A stretch of DNA of 23,685 nucleotides from Thermoplasmata archaeon (GCA_020351895.1 CP070672.1:1649608-1673292), one strand, 5' to 3'. Counted from the stretch's first letter, positions 1 to 7,744 are shown. Notes: a model not told the origin generated them from the letters alone. Translations and numbers: made by a program.

Positions 1-2
1 AT

Positions 3-89
3 GAGGCTTTGAAGGGACAACCGCAGGAGGGGAGGAGTAAAACACTTTCGGGTCAGATAGCCGCGAAATATTGTGCGAGGAAGGGTTAG
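3..89 (+). CDS. C-terminal fragment of an unidentified protein (5' end outside window)
   Basis: Frame 3 is open from the left edge and reads about 28 codons, ending SGQIAAKYCARKG, before tandem stops TAG TAA at 87-92. The other two forward frames hit a TGA within the first 15 bases. The segment is rich in Lys/Arg and Gly/Gln, plausible for the basic tail of a cytoplasmic or nucleic-acid-binding protein. I do not recognise the family. A degraded copy of the same DNA lies about 210 bases downstream, so the segment could instead be a repeated non-coding element that happens to be open. Tandem stops and the clean frame favour coding. Confidence 0.45.
   Translation, partial: EALKGQPQEGRSKTLSGQIAAKYCARKG
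50..89 (+). repeat. Direct repeat, copy 1 (tail of upstream gene)
   Basis: This 40-base core begins GGGTCAGATAGCCGCGA and ends GCGAGGAAGGGTTAG. It recurs at 263-298 with one 4-base deletion and one substitution. Similarity is weaker but visible on both sides: a GGAGGA at 31-36 here and 248-253 there, and a G-rich stretch followed by CTAT on the downstream side. The core also holds a short imperfect stem (CCGCG against GCGAGG) whose loop differs in length between copies. Confidence 0.75.
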
Positions 90-203
90 TAAGGATCGGG
101 GGGTGCTATTTATCCTTAACTTCTTCATTCATATTAAAATTACCGCAACGTCAACGTAACTATTGGTACTCAATACCTAACACATTAGGGTCAATATAAA
201 AAA

Positions 204-211
204 ATTTATAC
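204..211 (+). promoter_or_regulatory. TATA-like box ahead of second repeat copy
   Basis: ATTTATAC lies in an A-rich stretch 50 bases before an ATG at 261 that has its own GGAGG at 248-252. The arrangement resembles an archaeal promoter and leader, but the only reading frame it would drive is 15 codons long. Confidence 0.3.
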
Positions 212-262
212 CGATTAAAAAACCCGCCCTCAACTCCCCAAAATATAGGAGGAAAATTCTAT

Positions 263-298
263 GGGTCAGATAGCCGCGATTTTGCGAGGAAGGGTTAG
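263..298 (+). repeat. Direct repeat, copy 2, with a 15-codon mini-ORF
   Basis: Near-identical to 50-89 but lacking 4 bases, which shifts the frame. With the ATG at 261 it reads MGQIAAILRGRVRGN and stops at 306-308. GGAGG sits 8 bases ahead of that ATG. Because copy 1 has a similar GGAGGA inside the coding frame, the Shine-Dalgarno look may be inherited by chance. Best reading: a decayed partial duplication of the upstream gene's 3' end. A leader peptide or a small structured RNA are alternatives. Confidence 0.6.
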
Positions 299-403
299 GG
301 GTAATTGAGGGCTATCATCTAATATGGAAAAGTCGATATTTATCTTCTCGCTTGTTACTTAATATAGGGACAATAAAATAGGAGAAGAGTGAAAAAATGA
401 TTA

Positions 404-2638
404 CTATGCGTATCCAGTTTCTCCGGGTGCTTTTTTGATTTCCCTTTTTCCGATTCCACCCTCCAACTCCTTGCCGATCATTTCATAGAAATTGATGGTA
501 TCTTCATCAACAGAGGGTCTCGCTTTGCTGAGTGCTTTTTCGAAGTGTGCCATGGTAACATTATTTGCTTCCATGTCCTCTCTTAATGCTGCTATCCCCG
601 CCTCACGGCATAAGCTTTCGAGATCCGCACCCACAAAACCTTCGGTTTTATCGGCGATGTCCTCCAAATCAACCGAGCTGTCCAGTGGCATATCTTTGGT
701 GTGTATTTTTAGTATCTGGATTCTTGCTTCTCTATCTGGAGCAGGTATCAGTATCAGTCTATCGAATCTTCCAGCCCTCATCAATGCTGTGTCAACGATA
801 TCGGGCCTATTGGTTGCTGCCAAAACCACAACACCTTCCATGCTCTCCAGCCCGTCTATTGAAGTCAAAAGTTGGTTCACAAGACGTTCAGTAACATGAG
901 AATCACCACCCATTCCCCTTCTTGGTGCTATGGCATCGATCTCGTCAAGAAAGACTATGGAAGGTGAGGCCTGCTTTGCCTTTTTGAAGATCTCCCTTAC
1001 TGCCTTTTCAGATTCACCCACCCATTTGGAAAGTATCTCAGGTCCTTTTATTGATATATAATTCGCCTCGCTTTCGTTTGCTACAGCCTTTGCGAGCAAG
1101 GTCTTTCCGGTTCCAGGCGGACCGTAGAGCATTATACCTCTCGGAACCTTTATTCCCATACGCTTGAAAGCCTCGGGCTTCTTCAGGGGAAGCTCCACTA
1201 TTTCCCTGAGGCTACGCTTGACATTCTCCAGGCCTCCAACCTCATCCCAGGTCACCCTTGGTATCTCTATGAGAACCTCCCTTAAACTCGAGGGCTCGAT
1301 CTCCTTGAAGGCACCTTTGAAATCATCACCAGTCACTTCCATTTTTTCCAAAACTTCTGTTGGGATGGGTTTCTCTAAGTCAATTTCCGGGAGGTAGCGC
1401 CTTAGACTCTTCATGGCAGCCTCTCTTGCCAAGGCCGCCAGGTCTGCTCCTACGAAGCCATGAGAAATGTTCGAGAGATAGCCCAAATCGAAATCCTCGC
1501 CTACTGGCATACCTCGTGTATGAATCTGTAGTATCTCCTTTCTCCCGTTTCTGTCAGGAACACCTATTTCGATTTCTCTGTCAAATCTGCCCGGTCTTCT
1601 CAATGCCGGATCAACGGCATCCTCTCTATTGGTTGCCCCAATTACTATCAGATTTCCTCTGGCCTTCAAACCATCCATTAAAGTCAGTAGTTGAGCCACG
1701 ACCCTTCTTTCCACCTCACCTGTCACCTCTTCTCTCTTAGGTGCAATGGAGTCTAGTTCGTCTATAAAAATTACAGATGGTGGATTCTTCTCGGCCTCCT
1801 CGAACTTCTGTCTCAGCCTTTCTTCACTTTCACCGTAGTACTTAGACATTATCTCAGGTCCTTGAATGGAGTAAAAGTTCGCACCAGCCTCGTTTGCCAC
1901 GGCCTTGGCAATCAGGGTTTTCCCGGTTCCAGGGGGACCATAAAGAAGAACACCTTTTGGTGGATCGATTCCCAGCCTGTCAAAAAGCTCAGGGTGTTTT
2001 AATGGAAGCTCTATGGTCTCCCTCACCCTCTGTAGCTCCTCCTTTAGGCCGCCTATATCCTCGTAGGTTACTGCGGAAACCTCGATTTCCCCCTCTTTCA
2101 CAGCCTCCTCTTTTACGAGCATATTTGTATCTTCAGTGATCTCGATGATTCCTTTAGGCTTGGTGCCCGCCACCACGAAGGGTAAAGAGCCACCCATCAG
2201 AGCTATGCCTGGTACGATGATTGTATCGCCCTTGGTAAGGGGGCGTTTTAGAAGTCCTCTTTTAACAAAATTCTCTATGCCAGGTCCAAATCTAATCCTG
2301 TGTGTTTCCGAAATCAAGGGAGATATGGTTACACTTTGGGCAGGCTGCATTTCTGCCTTGGTAATGACGACTTTGTCGCCTATGGACACGCCTGCGTTCT
2401 TTCTTACCAAGCCGTCTATCCTGATGATGCTGATGCCTTCATCATCTTGATTAACTCTGAATACCTTGGCTGCCGTGGTCTTCTTACCTTTGATCTCGAT
2501 TATATCACCAGGCTCGAGATTCAATGCCACTCTTGTTGAAGTATCTATTCTCGCCCTACCATGTCCCACATCGGATTGCAGGGCTTCTGCCACCTTAAGG
2601 GTCGTCTCTTCTACCAAATATATCCCCGGTTTAGGCAT
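404..2638 (-). CDS. cdc48: CDC48/VAT/p97 family AAA+ ATPase
   Basis: 744 residues from the chosen start [11 protein letters not shown]. It is a hexameric unfoldase that threads substrates through two stacked ATPase rings. The N domain (double-psi barrel plus beta-clam) spans about 12-185. D1 has Walker A GPPGTGKT at 234-241, Walker B FIDELD at 291-296, pore loop KYYG at 266-269 and arginines R348/R351. D2 has Walker A at 506-513, Walker B FLDEID at 563-568, pore loop KWVG at 538-541 and R621/R624. Both sites look intact. Two aromatic pore loops are the archaeal VAT pattern, which unfolds by threading. The protein ends GYA, with a penultimate Tyr as in HbYX tails that dock on the 20S proteasome, though the first position is Gly rather than a large hydrophobic. 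An in-frame ATG at 2713 would add 25 mostly hydrophobic residues absent from the family. No Shine-Dalgarno is visible before 2638, and a TTTTTATTTAATAAT stretch lies just upstream. The gene is divergent from the next one. Confidence 0.97.
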   Translation of the reverse strand: MPKPGIYLVEETTLKVAEALQSDVGHGRARIDTSTRVALNLEPGDIIEIKGKKTTAAKVFRVNQDDEGISIIRIDGLVRKNAGVSIGDKVVITKAEMQPAQSVTISPLISETHRIRFGPGIENFVKRGLLKRPLTKGDTIIVPGIALMGGSLPFVVAGTKPKGIIEITEDTNMLVKEEAVKEGEIEVSAVTYEDIGGLKEELQRVRETIELPLKHPELFDRLGIDPPKGVLLYGPPGTGKTLIAKAVANEAGANFYSIQGPEIMSKYYGESEERLRQKFEEAEKNPPSVIFIDELDSIAPKREEVTGEVERRVVAQLLTLMDGLKARGNLIVIGATNREDAVDPALRRPGRFDREIEIGVPDRNGRKEILQIHTRGMPVGEDFDLGYLSNISHGFVGADLAALAREAAMKSLRRYLPEIDLEKPIPTEVLEKMEVTGDDFKGAFKEIEPSSLREVLIEIPRVTWDEVGGLENVKRSLREIVELPLKKPEAFKRMGIKVPRGIMLYGPPGTGKTLLAKAVANESEANYISIKGPEILSKWVGESEKAVREIFKKAKQASPSIVFLDEIDAIAPRRGMGGDSHVTERLVNQLLTSIDGLESMEGVVVLAATNRPDIVDTALMRAGRFDRLILIPAPDREARIQILKIHTKDMPLDSSVDLEDIADKTEGFVGADLESLCREAGIAALREDMEANNVTMAHFEKALSKARPSVDEDTINFYEMIGKELEGGIGKREIKKAPGETGYA

Positions 2639-2745
2639 AGCTATTATTAAATAAAAAGGTTTTTCTGTTACAAAAAGCAGGGACATTTTCTGTTCAAATA
2701 GAATCGAACTCATTATGTCTTTTTGATTAGAGACAGTACAGCATG

Positions 2746-2755
2746 TTTATAAATG
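2746..2755 (+). promoter_or_regulatory. TATA box for the 50-residue membrane protein
   Basis: TTTATAAATG lies 30-39 bases before the ATG at 2785 and about 20 bases before the GGGGGA Shine-Dalgarno at 2775-2780, giving a very short leader. Read on the minus strand it sits about 35 bases ahead of the alternative cdc48 start at 2713, so it might serve both directions. Confidence 0.5.
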
Positions 2756-2784
2756 ATAAAGATAATTGGGATAAGGGGGAAGAT

Positions 2785-2937
2785 ATGCATAGTAATGCTT
2801 TACAAAACCATAGACGCGGCGAATACTCAAAGTATCCCAGAAAAACGAGGGGTCCGAGGTTCGCCTTGATTATCATGATCATTATGGCCATGATATCTAT
2901 TGCTCTAGCGCTCACAGTGGTCTACATATTCACTTAG
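2785..2937 (+). CDS. Small single-span membrane protein
   Basis: 50 residues. The first 25 are polar and basic (RR, KYPRKTRGPR), followed by one hydrophobic span at about 26-48 (FALIIMIIMAMISIALALTV) that runs almost to the C-terminus. By the positive-inside rule the N-terminus should be cytoplasmic. The start at 2785 is chosen over an in-frame ATG at 2743 because GGGGGA lies 4 bases before it and a TATA box at 2746 would fall inside the longer version. Function unknown. It is divergent from cdc48. A tail-anchored-like helper of a membrane complex is possible, but nothing in the sequence proves it. Confidence 0.6.
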   Translation: MHSNALQNHRRGEYSKYPRKTRGPRFALIIMIIMAMISIALALTVVYIFT

Positions 2938-2963
2938 AACAATTTCTATAGAAGGCCATATAA

Positions 2964-3059
2964 TTATCAAAGCTGATATTTCTATCATTAAATTTATATT
3001 CGAATATTCGTCAGAAATCCATCCATAATTTTATCAAGTTTGATTATCAAAATTGATAA
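2964..3059. repeat. Cluster of three short dyads
   Basis: Three inverted repeats of one type occur within 96 bases: TATCAAAGCTGATA at 2965-2978, ATCAAGTTTGAT at 3033-3044, and the perfect palindrome TTATCAAAATTGATAA at 3044-3059. The shared half-site is ATCAA/TTGAT. Clustered identical half-sites suggest binding of a dimeric protein, but the cluster is about 275 bases or more from the next start codon, too far for a classic operator. The AT-rich context raises the chance of coincidence. Confidence 0.4.
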
Positions 3060-3121
3060 TAACAAAGCAAGACTTTTATTTTAGACTCGTGTTTTTTTAA
3101 CCACCTCCAACGCCTTATGAC

Positions 3122-3158
3122 GCTGAGAGCCCAAAAATGCGAGTTTTTGGCTCTCAGC
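3122..3158. repeat. Strong 15-bp hairpin
   Basis: GCTGAGAGCC plus AAAAA (3122-3131, 3133-3137) pairs with TTTTT plus GGCTCTCAGC (3144-3158). A single C (3132) bulges and the loop is TGCGAG. Neither side is followed directly by a T-run, so it is not a simple intrinsic terminator. It may be a small-RNA stem, a mobile-element end remnant, or a protein-binding cruciform. Confidence 0.65.
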
Positions 3159-3333
3159 CGATGGCCCTGATATTCAATTAACCATTCTATTTCCATGCTG
3201 TTAAGGTTCAGGTGCCTAATTCTTTCTTTTATCATATCAATTTAAAATATAGCACTGCTCCTCATTATTTATTTTTAAAAAACACTCGAAAACATTTATA
3301 TCTGATAATAAGAATCACAGGAAAGGTGATTTT

Positions 3334-3867
3334 GTGCTAGGAGGTTTAAACCAAGATATTGGGTATATCGAAGGGCAACAGCCTTATCCGCCGCCACCTC
3401 AACAACCATACTACCCTCCCCCACAACAACAGTATCAACCTCCGCCATACCAACCATACGCCTACGGTCCTCCCCCGGGGCCACCAATGGGACCATATGG
3501 TCCACCTGCCAAACCAGAGACCGCAAAACCATTAGTTGCAGGAATATTGCTCATATTGGCTGGAATTGAAGGTCTAGCACTGGGAGGAATTCTTGCCATT
3601 CTTGGGGGAACATTTGCCGCGGCTTTTGGGGGACTACCAGGCGGTGGTCCATTGGCGGGAATTATCATAGTATGTGGGGTAATATTGATGATATTCGGGA
3701 TTCTGGCGCTTTTGGGTGGTATCATGTCAGCGATCCGAAAGAATTGGTCAATGGCCCTAATCGGATCCATCTTTGGCCTTTTCTGCCTGGGATTCGTGTT
3801 CTTCGAGGCTTCTATCATGAGCTTCATAGCCCTCGTTCTGATTGCCATATCAAAGGATGAATTCTGA
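3334..3867 (+). CDS. Membrane protein with Pro/Gln/Tyr-rich N-terminal tail
   Basis: 177 residues from a GTG start; AAGGTGAT lies 3-10 bases ahead and no ATG fits. Residues 15-60 are almost entirely Pro, Gln, Tyr and Gly (PPPPQQPYYPPPQQQY and similar), predicted disordered. Residues about 66-173 form four hydrophobic segments rich in Gly, Ala, Ile and Leu with small loops, the third carrying a Cys. The family is unrecognised; low-complexity tail plus small helical bundle is common among archaeal and actinobacterial envelope proteins. The next gene, in the same direction 160 bases on, has a similar tail at the other end. A T-rich stretch (CTTTCTATTTTTTACT) after the stop could end transcription. 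Confidence 0.8.
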   Translation: MLGGLNQDIGYIEGQQPYPPPPQQPYYPPPQQQYQPPPYQPYAYGPPPGPPMGPYGPPAKPETAKPLVAGILLILAGIEGLALGGILAILGGTFAAAFGGLPGGGPLAGIIIVCGVILMIFGILALLGGIMSAIRKNWSMALIGSIFGLFCLGFVFFEASIMSFIALVLIAISKDEF

Positions 3868-4029
3868 TCACTAAAAATCATCCTCTTTCTATTTTTTACT
3901 CTATGGTATTGATAAATCCATATCTATTAGGCGAGAAGATCCAGATTCCATTATCGTTCCAATGATTTCTAAGTAAAAAAAAGCAGAAAACCTTTTTAGA
4001 TAGAAACACATTCACCACTCGGTGCTTTT

Positions 4030-4500
4030 ATGAGGGATGCAAAACGTTTGGGTAAGGTAATGGTCATTACAATGGTTCTGTCCATATTGGCCATTTTAAG
4101 CGTGGGATTGAATGTAGTCGCTCAGGAAGATGAGTTGGAGGATGCAGAATGGGCCCTTTTTGGTATCGGCCTGGCTATATTCGCGATATGTATGGTAATC
4201 ATATTAATAATAGCAATATTAATTGCCGTTTGGTTATACAAGGATGCAGAGAAAAGAGGAAAAAGTGGCGCCTTATGGGTGGTGATTCTGATAGTCGCTG
4301 CTCTACTTTTTAGTATATTTGGTATTATTGGTGTCATTGTTATATGGATTTTAGTTCGTCCACCAATCGGCATGGCCGGTGCTCCACCACCAGGATATCC
4401 ACCTCAACAACCAGGATATCCGCCTCAGCAACCACCTTACTATCCACCGCAGCAGCCAGGATATCCACCACAGCAACCACCACAACAACCAGGGTATTGA
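4030..4500 (+). CDS. Membrane protein with Pro/Gln/Tyr-rich C-terminal tail
   Basis: 156 residues. Hydrophobic segments lie at about 10-31 (possibly a signal anchor), 43-69 and 82-108, the latter two separated by a basic loop KDAEKRGKSG. Residues 110-156 are tandem PGYPPQQ repeats ending PQQPGY. The layout (small membrane unit plus repetitive tail) recalls families annotated as phospholipase D-nuclease-N-like or superinfection-immunity-like, but I cannot assign it. The tail is probably cytoplasmic, as the charged loop suggests. The start has a weak GGTG a few bases ahead. A perfect hairpin terminator follows the stop by 10 bases. Confidence 0.8.
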   Translation: MRDAKRLGKVMVITMVLSILAILSVGLNVVAQEDELEDAEWALFGIGLAIFAICMVIILIIAILIAVWLYKDAEKRGKSGALWVVILIVAALLFSIFGIIGVIVIWILVRPPIGMAGAPPPGYPPQQPGYPPQQPPYYPPQQPGYPPQQPPQQPGY

Positions 4501-4510
4501 TTATTGAATC

Positions 4511-4546
4511 TGGGCAAGAACTTGCCCAATTCTTTTTTATTTTTAA
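4511..4546 (+). terminator. Hairpin plus T-run terminator
   Basis: TGGGCAAG (4511-4518) and CTTGCCCA (4521-4528) pair perfectly around AA, or as a 7-bp stem with a GAAC loop. They are followed by TTCTTTTTTATTTTTAATT. This lies between the membrane-protein gene and orc1/cdc6 and isolates the latter. Confidence 0.8.
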
Positions 4547-4673
4547 TTATTCAGAATAGCTGATGTTATCTTTTTTTGCTCCTTCATCACTCTAGGTCCA
4601 TTTCCCCTGTGAAAAACTCTTGGGATAGGTGAGTAGAAATAGGGCCATTTTCCAATAATAATAAACAAAAAAC

Positions 4674-4690
4674 TTTTTCCATAGGAAAAC
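4674..4690. promoter_or_regulatory. Origin-recognition-box-like dyad ahead of orc1/cdc6
   Basis: TTTTTCC-ATA-GGAAAAC has two perfect 6-bp arms separated by 3 bases. The archaeal mini-ORB consensus has the same TTCC-N3-GGAA geometry (TTCCANTGGAAAC). It lies 15-31 bases before the Cdc6 start, so it would overlap the promoter and could mediate autoregulation, origin binding, or both. A weaker relative, TTTCCCCTGTGAAA followed by CTTGGGA, lies at 4601-4628. The usual G-string next to the arms is not clear here. Confidence 0.5.
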
Positions 4691-4704
4691 GATATAGCCC
4701 TGAA

Positions 4705-5886
4705 ATGAACAAATATGCCGCATACCCAAGGGGAAAAAGTGTATTCAAGAACTATAAGGTTCTCGATTTCGATTACGTTCCAAAGGACCTGCCCCATCGC
4801 GACTCGCAGCTTCAGCGCCTATTCACCATATTCGGTCCCATCGTGGATTCCAATGTGTCGCAAAACGCTTTCATCACTGGCCCAACAGGTTCAGGCAAGA
4901 CAGTTATCTCAAAGAAATTTTGCATGGATTTTCAAGACCTTGCAAGGAAAGCGAGGAAAAACGTTCAATTCGTTTTGGTCAACTGCAGACAGAGGAACAC
5001 CGAGAATGCCGTGATGCTAAGGGTCCTTACCCACTTCCAACCCTATTTTCCTGATAGGGGTTTTTCCATAAACGAGATGATGGAAAGCCTGAGAAAGGAG
5101 CTGGAGAAGGAGAAGGCACACCTCATCGTCGTTTTGGACGAGGTCGATGTATTGCTGAAAAAATCCAAGAGCTCAGATATTATCTATCATTTCTCAAGGT
5201 TCAATGAGGAAGGAATCGATGCAAAGAAATTATTGTCCTTAATCCTCATCTCCCAGAAGAATGTGTACGATATGCTGGATTTGCCTTCCATATCAACATT
5301 TAAGAGGGGAAACATCGTTAAATTGGATAAATATTCCAAGGACGAGTTGCATGCAATTGTGGACCAGAGGATAGAATTGGCTTTTCATCCGGATTCAGTG
5401 GACCTAGGAGTAGGGGAATTAATCTCGGACATGGCCTCGGAGTGGGGTGATGCAAGGTTTGCAATCGAGCTTTTGGAAAAAGCAGGTATGCTGGCAGACG
5501 AGAACAAGGAGCAGTTGGTTACACCAGAACACGCCAGGGCCGCAAAGGCTCAAACGTACTCAACCATAACCGAAAGCAAGCTCAACGATTTGGATAAAAA
5601 TAGAAAGCTCATTTTAATGGCAATATCCAGATGCCTCAAAAAAAAGGCATACACCACAACAGGCGATGCAGAGAAGATGTACTCAATAATATGTGAGGAG
5701 TTCGAGGAAAAGAAACTCGGTCATACGCAGTTCTGGAAATATTTAAAGGAGTTGGATGACTTGGGTATCATCCAGGCCAAGAAATCCTCAAAAGGCCTTG
5801 TCGGAACAACGACACTGATATCTCTTCCAGACATACCGGCTAAGGTTTTGGAGGAGAAACTCGCTGCTATGTTGAAGATAAGGTAG
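4705..5886 (+). CDS. cdc6: Orc1/Cdc6 replication initiator
   Basis: 393 residues, the usual length for archaeal Orc1/Cdc6, which binds origin boxes and loads the MCM helicase. The AAA+ core has Walker A GPTGSGKT at 59-66, Walker B IVVLDEVD at 141-148 and the sensor-2 motif GDARFAIELLEKAG at 248-261 (R251). A winged-helix DNA-binding domain follows from about 295 to the end (KLILMAISRCLKKK, then FWKYLKELDDLGII). The N-terminus PKDLPHRDSQLQRL is the typical entry to the fold. No Shine-Dalgarno precedes the ATG, suggesting a leaderless or short-leader transcript. Archaeal cdc6 genes often sit next to the origin they serve, and the dyad just upstream and the AT-rich region 1.4 kb away fit that. 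It is convergent with the following gene. Confidence 0.96.
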   Translation: MNKYAAYPRGKSVFKNYKVLDFDYVPKDLPHRDSQLQRLFTIFGPIVDSNVSQNAFITGPTGSGKTVISKKFCMDFQDLARKARKNVQFVLVNCRQRNTENAVMLRVLTHFQPYFPDRGFSINEMMESLRKELEKEKAHLIVVLDEVDVLLKKSKSSDIIYHFSRFNEEGIDAKKLLSLILISQKNVYDMLDLPSISTFKRGNIVKLDKYSKDELHAIVDQRIELAFHPDSVDLGVGELISDMASEWGDARFAIELLEKAGMLADENKEQLVTPEHARAAKAQTYSTITESKLNDLDKNRKLILMAISRCLKKKAYTTTGDAEKMYSIICEEFEEKKLGHTQFWKYLKELDDLGIIQAKKSSKGLVGTTTLISLPDIPAKVLEEKLAAMLKIR

Positions 5887-5965
5887 TTTATACGTGGATC
5901 TTATCCAAGAAAATCATAAAAAGAAATAAATTAAGACGATAAGAAAACGGTACATGCAGAAGCCA

Positions 5966-6961
5966 CTACTTCCTTGGTGCGTACTTCCTACACGACTTGC
6001 ACCAGCATCTATCGTACTTCTCGACATATCTCATGGGTGCTCCACAGGAGGGACAATTCTCCTCTTTTGTTTTTTCTTCTGTCTTTTCCTCGGGTTTGGC
6101 TGCTTCTTCCCTTGTTGCCGCCATGCTTGCCCTCCTCTCCTTTAATTCCATTACCTTCTGTATGTGTTCGTCCTGAAGTTGCAATGCCCTCTCTTCCGCC
6201 TCTTTTACCAATTCAGAGCATTTCTGAAATTCTCCATCGGCGAAGGCAGCTTTCGCTTCATTGTATATATCTTCAGACTCTTTGATGTTGACTCCTACAT
6301 CTTTTGATTCATCTATAACCGACTTTGTAAAAAGCAGTGCGTCTGATACGGTTTGAATGCGTCTTTGTCTTGCTTCCTCAGCCGAGTCTTTCGCTTCCTT
6401 TGTCAGCCTTGAAACCTCGGGGTAATTCCCAACGTCAAAGAAGTTTTTGGCCTGTTGAAGATCCCTTTCCGCATTCTCCACCCCGGCTCCGACGTTCTTG
6501 ACCTCCTCGATCAAACGCTCTGTAGACGAGATACCCTCCAATGCCGCTTCTTTTTGCTCGGATTCAAGATCAGGGATCATGTCCAGAACCTTGCCAATTG
6601 TCTCGTCAGCGGAAGAAAAATCACTTTGTGAAAACTTTTCTCTTGCTTCTGATATCAGCTCCTCGGCCCGGCTGATATCCACACCAACCTCACCAAGTGT
6701 GGTGACCCATTCAGTTGCAGCGGAAATGGAGAATGCAATACCCACCTTTATGTACTGTTGTGTTGGCTCATTCAAGATGTCAAGGACTCTTCTACCATTT
6801 CTTAAGGTGGTTGCATAGCTCTTATTGCTGAATGTGTCCATCAAATCGTTAAGCAGATTTACAGGCTCGTTGAAAATGGTGTTTATTGTCTCCTTATCCC
6901 CTACAAGCTTCGATATTTCATCCTGATTCTCAATCTCCTTATTTTCGGTGTCTTCGTCCAT
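5966..6961 (-). CDS. Helical-repeat protein with C-terminal zinc ribbon
   Basis: 331 residues from ATG at 6961, chosen because AAGGGGGAG lies 6 bases before it; an in-frame ATG at 7027 would add 22 residues without such a site. An acidic N-terminus is followed by three related helical units of about 65 residues (about 89-154, 155-219, 220-275), each with a [VG]GV-[DN]I...AE-[ILD]...A+..F..G[DNE][FY] pattern, as in TPR-like or coiled-coil hairpins. A charged Glu/Lys linker (280-302) leads to a zinc ribbon: CPSC at 303-306 and CWCKSC at 319-324. No signal peptide or membrane span, so cytoplasmic. Probably a scaffold whose zinc ribbon binds protein or nucleic acid; the partner is unknown. Confidence 0.85.
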   Translation of the reverse strand: MDEDTENKEIENQDEISKLVGDKETINTIFNEPVNLLNDLMDTFSNKSYATTLRNGRRVLDILNEPTQQYIKVGIAFSISAATEWVTTLGEVGVDISRAEELISEAREKFSQSDFSSADETIGKVLDMIPDLESEQKEAALEGISSTERLIEEVKNVGAGVENAERDLQQAKNFFDVGNYPEVSRLTKEAKDSAEEARQRRIQTVSDALLFTKSVIDESKDVGVNIKESEDIYNEAKAAFADGEFQKCSELVKEAEERALQLQDEHIQKVMELKERRASMAATREEAAKPEEKTEEKTKEENCPSCGAPMRYVEKYDRCWCKSCRKYAPRK

Positions 6962-7300
6962 CTCATTCTCCCCCTTTATGAGTTTGTATCGAATATTACA
7001 TGACCGTAAAACTCTTGAAGTATTCACTTATCCTGTGGTTTCAGCGTTTTAAACGGCAAAATACCTGAATTCCCTGACGAATATTAAAACTTTCCCTTGT
7101 TTTGGAGTTTACGTGCCTAAACCATGCTGTATATTTGATATTTATTTTCCAAATTTCTTATGATGACGATTCCATTATATCGATTTAGTATGTATTTGAG
7201 AAAAGAATTAATAGGTTGCATTTCATTAATAATAACGAAGGTATATCAATTTAAAATGAAATGCTCTTCCTGTTCCCGGGATGAAAATCGAGGTAGTGGA
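6962..7300. other. Divergent intergenic region
   Basis: 339 bases between two outward-facing genes. It holds the leader of the zinc-ribbon gene and an odd palindrome CGTTTTAAACG at about 7046-7056 that could act as a minus-strand TATA element. A T/A-rich stretch ATTTATTTTCC (7139-7149) may be the plus-strand promoter. An open frame runs through it from 7160 into the next gene, but its N-terminal part lacks a good ribosome site. I see nothing else. Confidence 0.4.
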
Positions 7301-7744
7301 ATGCAGATAAAGACCGCAGAAGAAATTATTGCCGAGATCAAGATTAGTTTTGATCAAAATCCATTGGGCTGGAAAATGTTGCGCGGAAGAGATCGCGCAG
7401 GACATTACGATACTTATATATTAAACCAAAAGAGCCTATGGCAACTCAAGACCGAGTTTAAAAGTCCATATCAACCGAAAGGTGTTGGTGCCAAGATAAT
7501 GGATAATCCGTTTGAGGAGATAGATCTTCTGATGGAGGTAGGCAGCGCACTTCCATTCAGCGAGATTTATCCTCAACAAAAGAGTCACCCTATATTTGCC
7601 ATGGGAATAGGCAGGTACTCTCCATCGGCCTCCGAAAAATTGAAGGGTCTAATATCTACGAAGCAAGAGGACCTTGAAAGAAATCTTTCAGAAAGTCTGG
7701 ATAAATTCCTACATAGGGAAGGGATATGCAAGGATTATCTTTAG
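7301..7744 (+). CDS. Uncharacterised cytoplasmic protein
   Basis: 147 residues from ATG 7301 (MQIKTAEEIIAEIK), preferred because AGGT at 7291-7294 is 6 bases ahead. An upstream in-frame ATG at 7256 would add MKCSSCSRDENRGSG, containing a CxxC, with a poorer site (GAAGGT 13 bases away); 7160 is less likely still. The protein is soluble, mixed alpha/beta, with the stretch LRGRDRAGHYDTYILNQKSLWQLK, then a helical C-terminus (EKLKGLISTKQEDLERNLSES). No signal peptide, no recognised catalytic motif, family unknown. It is divergent from the zinc-ribbon gene and convergent with the next one. Confidence 0.7.
   Translation: MQIKTAEEIIAEIKISFDQNPLGWKMLRGRDRAGHYDTYILNQKSLWQLKTEFKSPYQPKGVGAKIMDNPFEEIDLLMEVGSALPFSEIYPQQKSHPIFAMGIGRYSPSASEKLKGLISTKQEDLERNLSESLDKFLHREGICKDYL

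Larger units (their letters stand above)
2938..3333. other. AT-rich non-coding region with dyads and a hairpin
   Basis: 396 bases with no convincing gene. The left half is very AT-rich and carries three TATCA...TGATA-type dyads and the palindrome CGAATATTCG (3001-3010). The centre carries a 15-bp hairpin (3122-3158). The right end holds the promoter of the following gene: a TATA-like CATTTATATC at about 3294-3303 and AAGGTGAT at 3323-3330. Confidence 0.6.

Noticed and set aside
2727..2915. A minus-strand frame opposite the 50-residue membrane protein
   Set aside because: The plus-strand frame has a TATA box, a Shine-Dalgarno site and a clean basic-then-hydrophobic layout; the minus frame is its reflection.
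3047..3235. A 62-codon minus-strand frame in the spacer before the first Pro-rich membrane protein
   Set aside because: It runs through the strong hairpin, has no ribosome site, and its Trp/Lys-rich composition does not look like a protein family I know.
3462..3881. A 139-codon minus-strand frame
   Set aside because: It lies antisense to the Pro/Gln/Tyr-rich membrane protein, and its Pro/Ile/Met composition simply mirrors the low-complexity codons of that gene.
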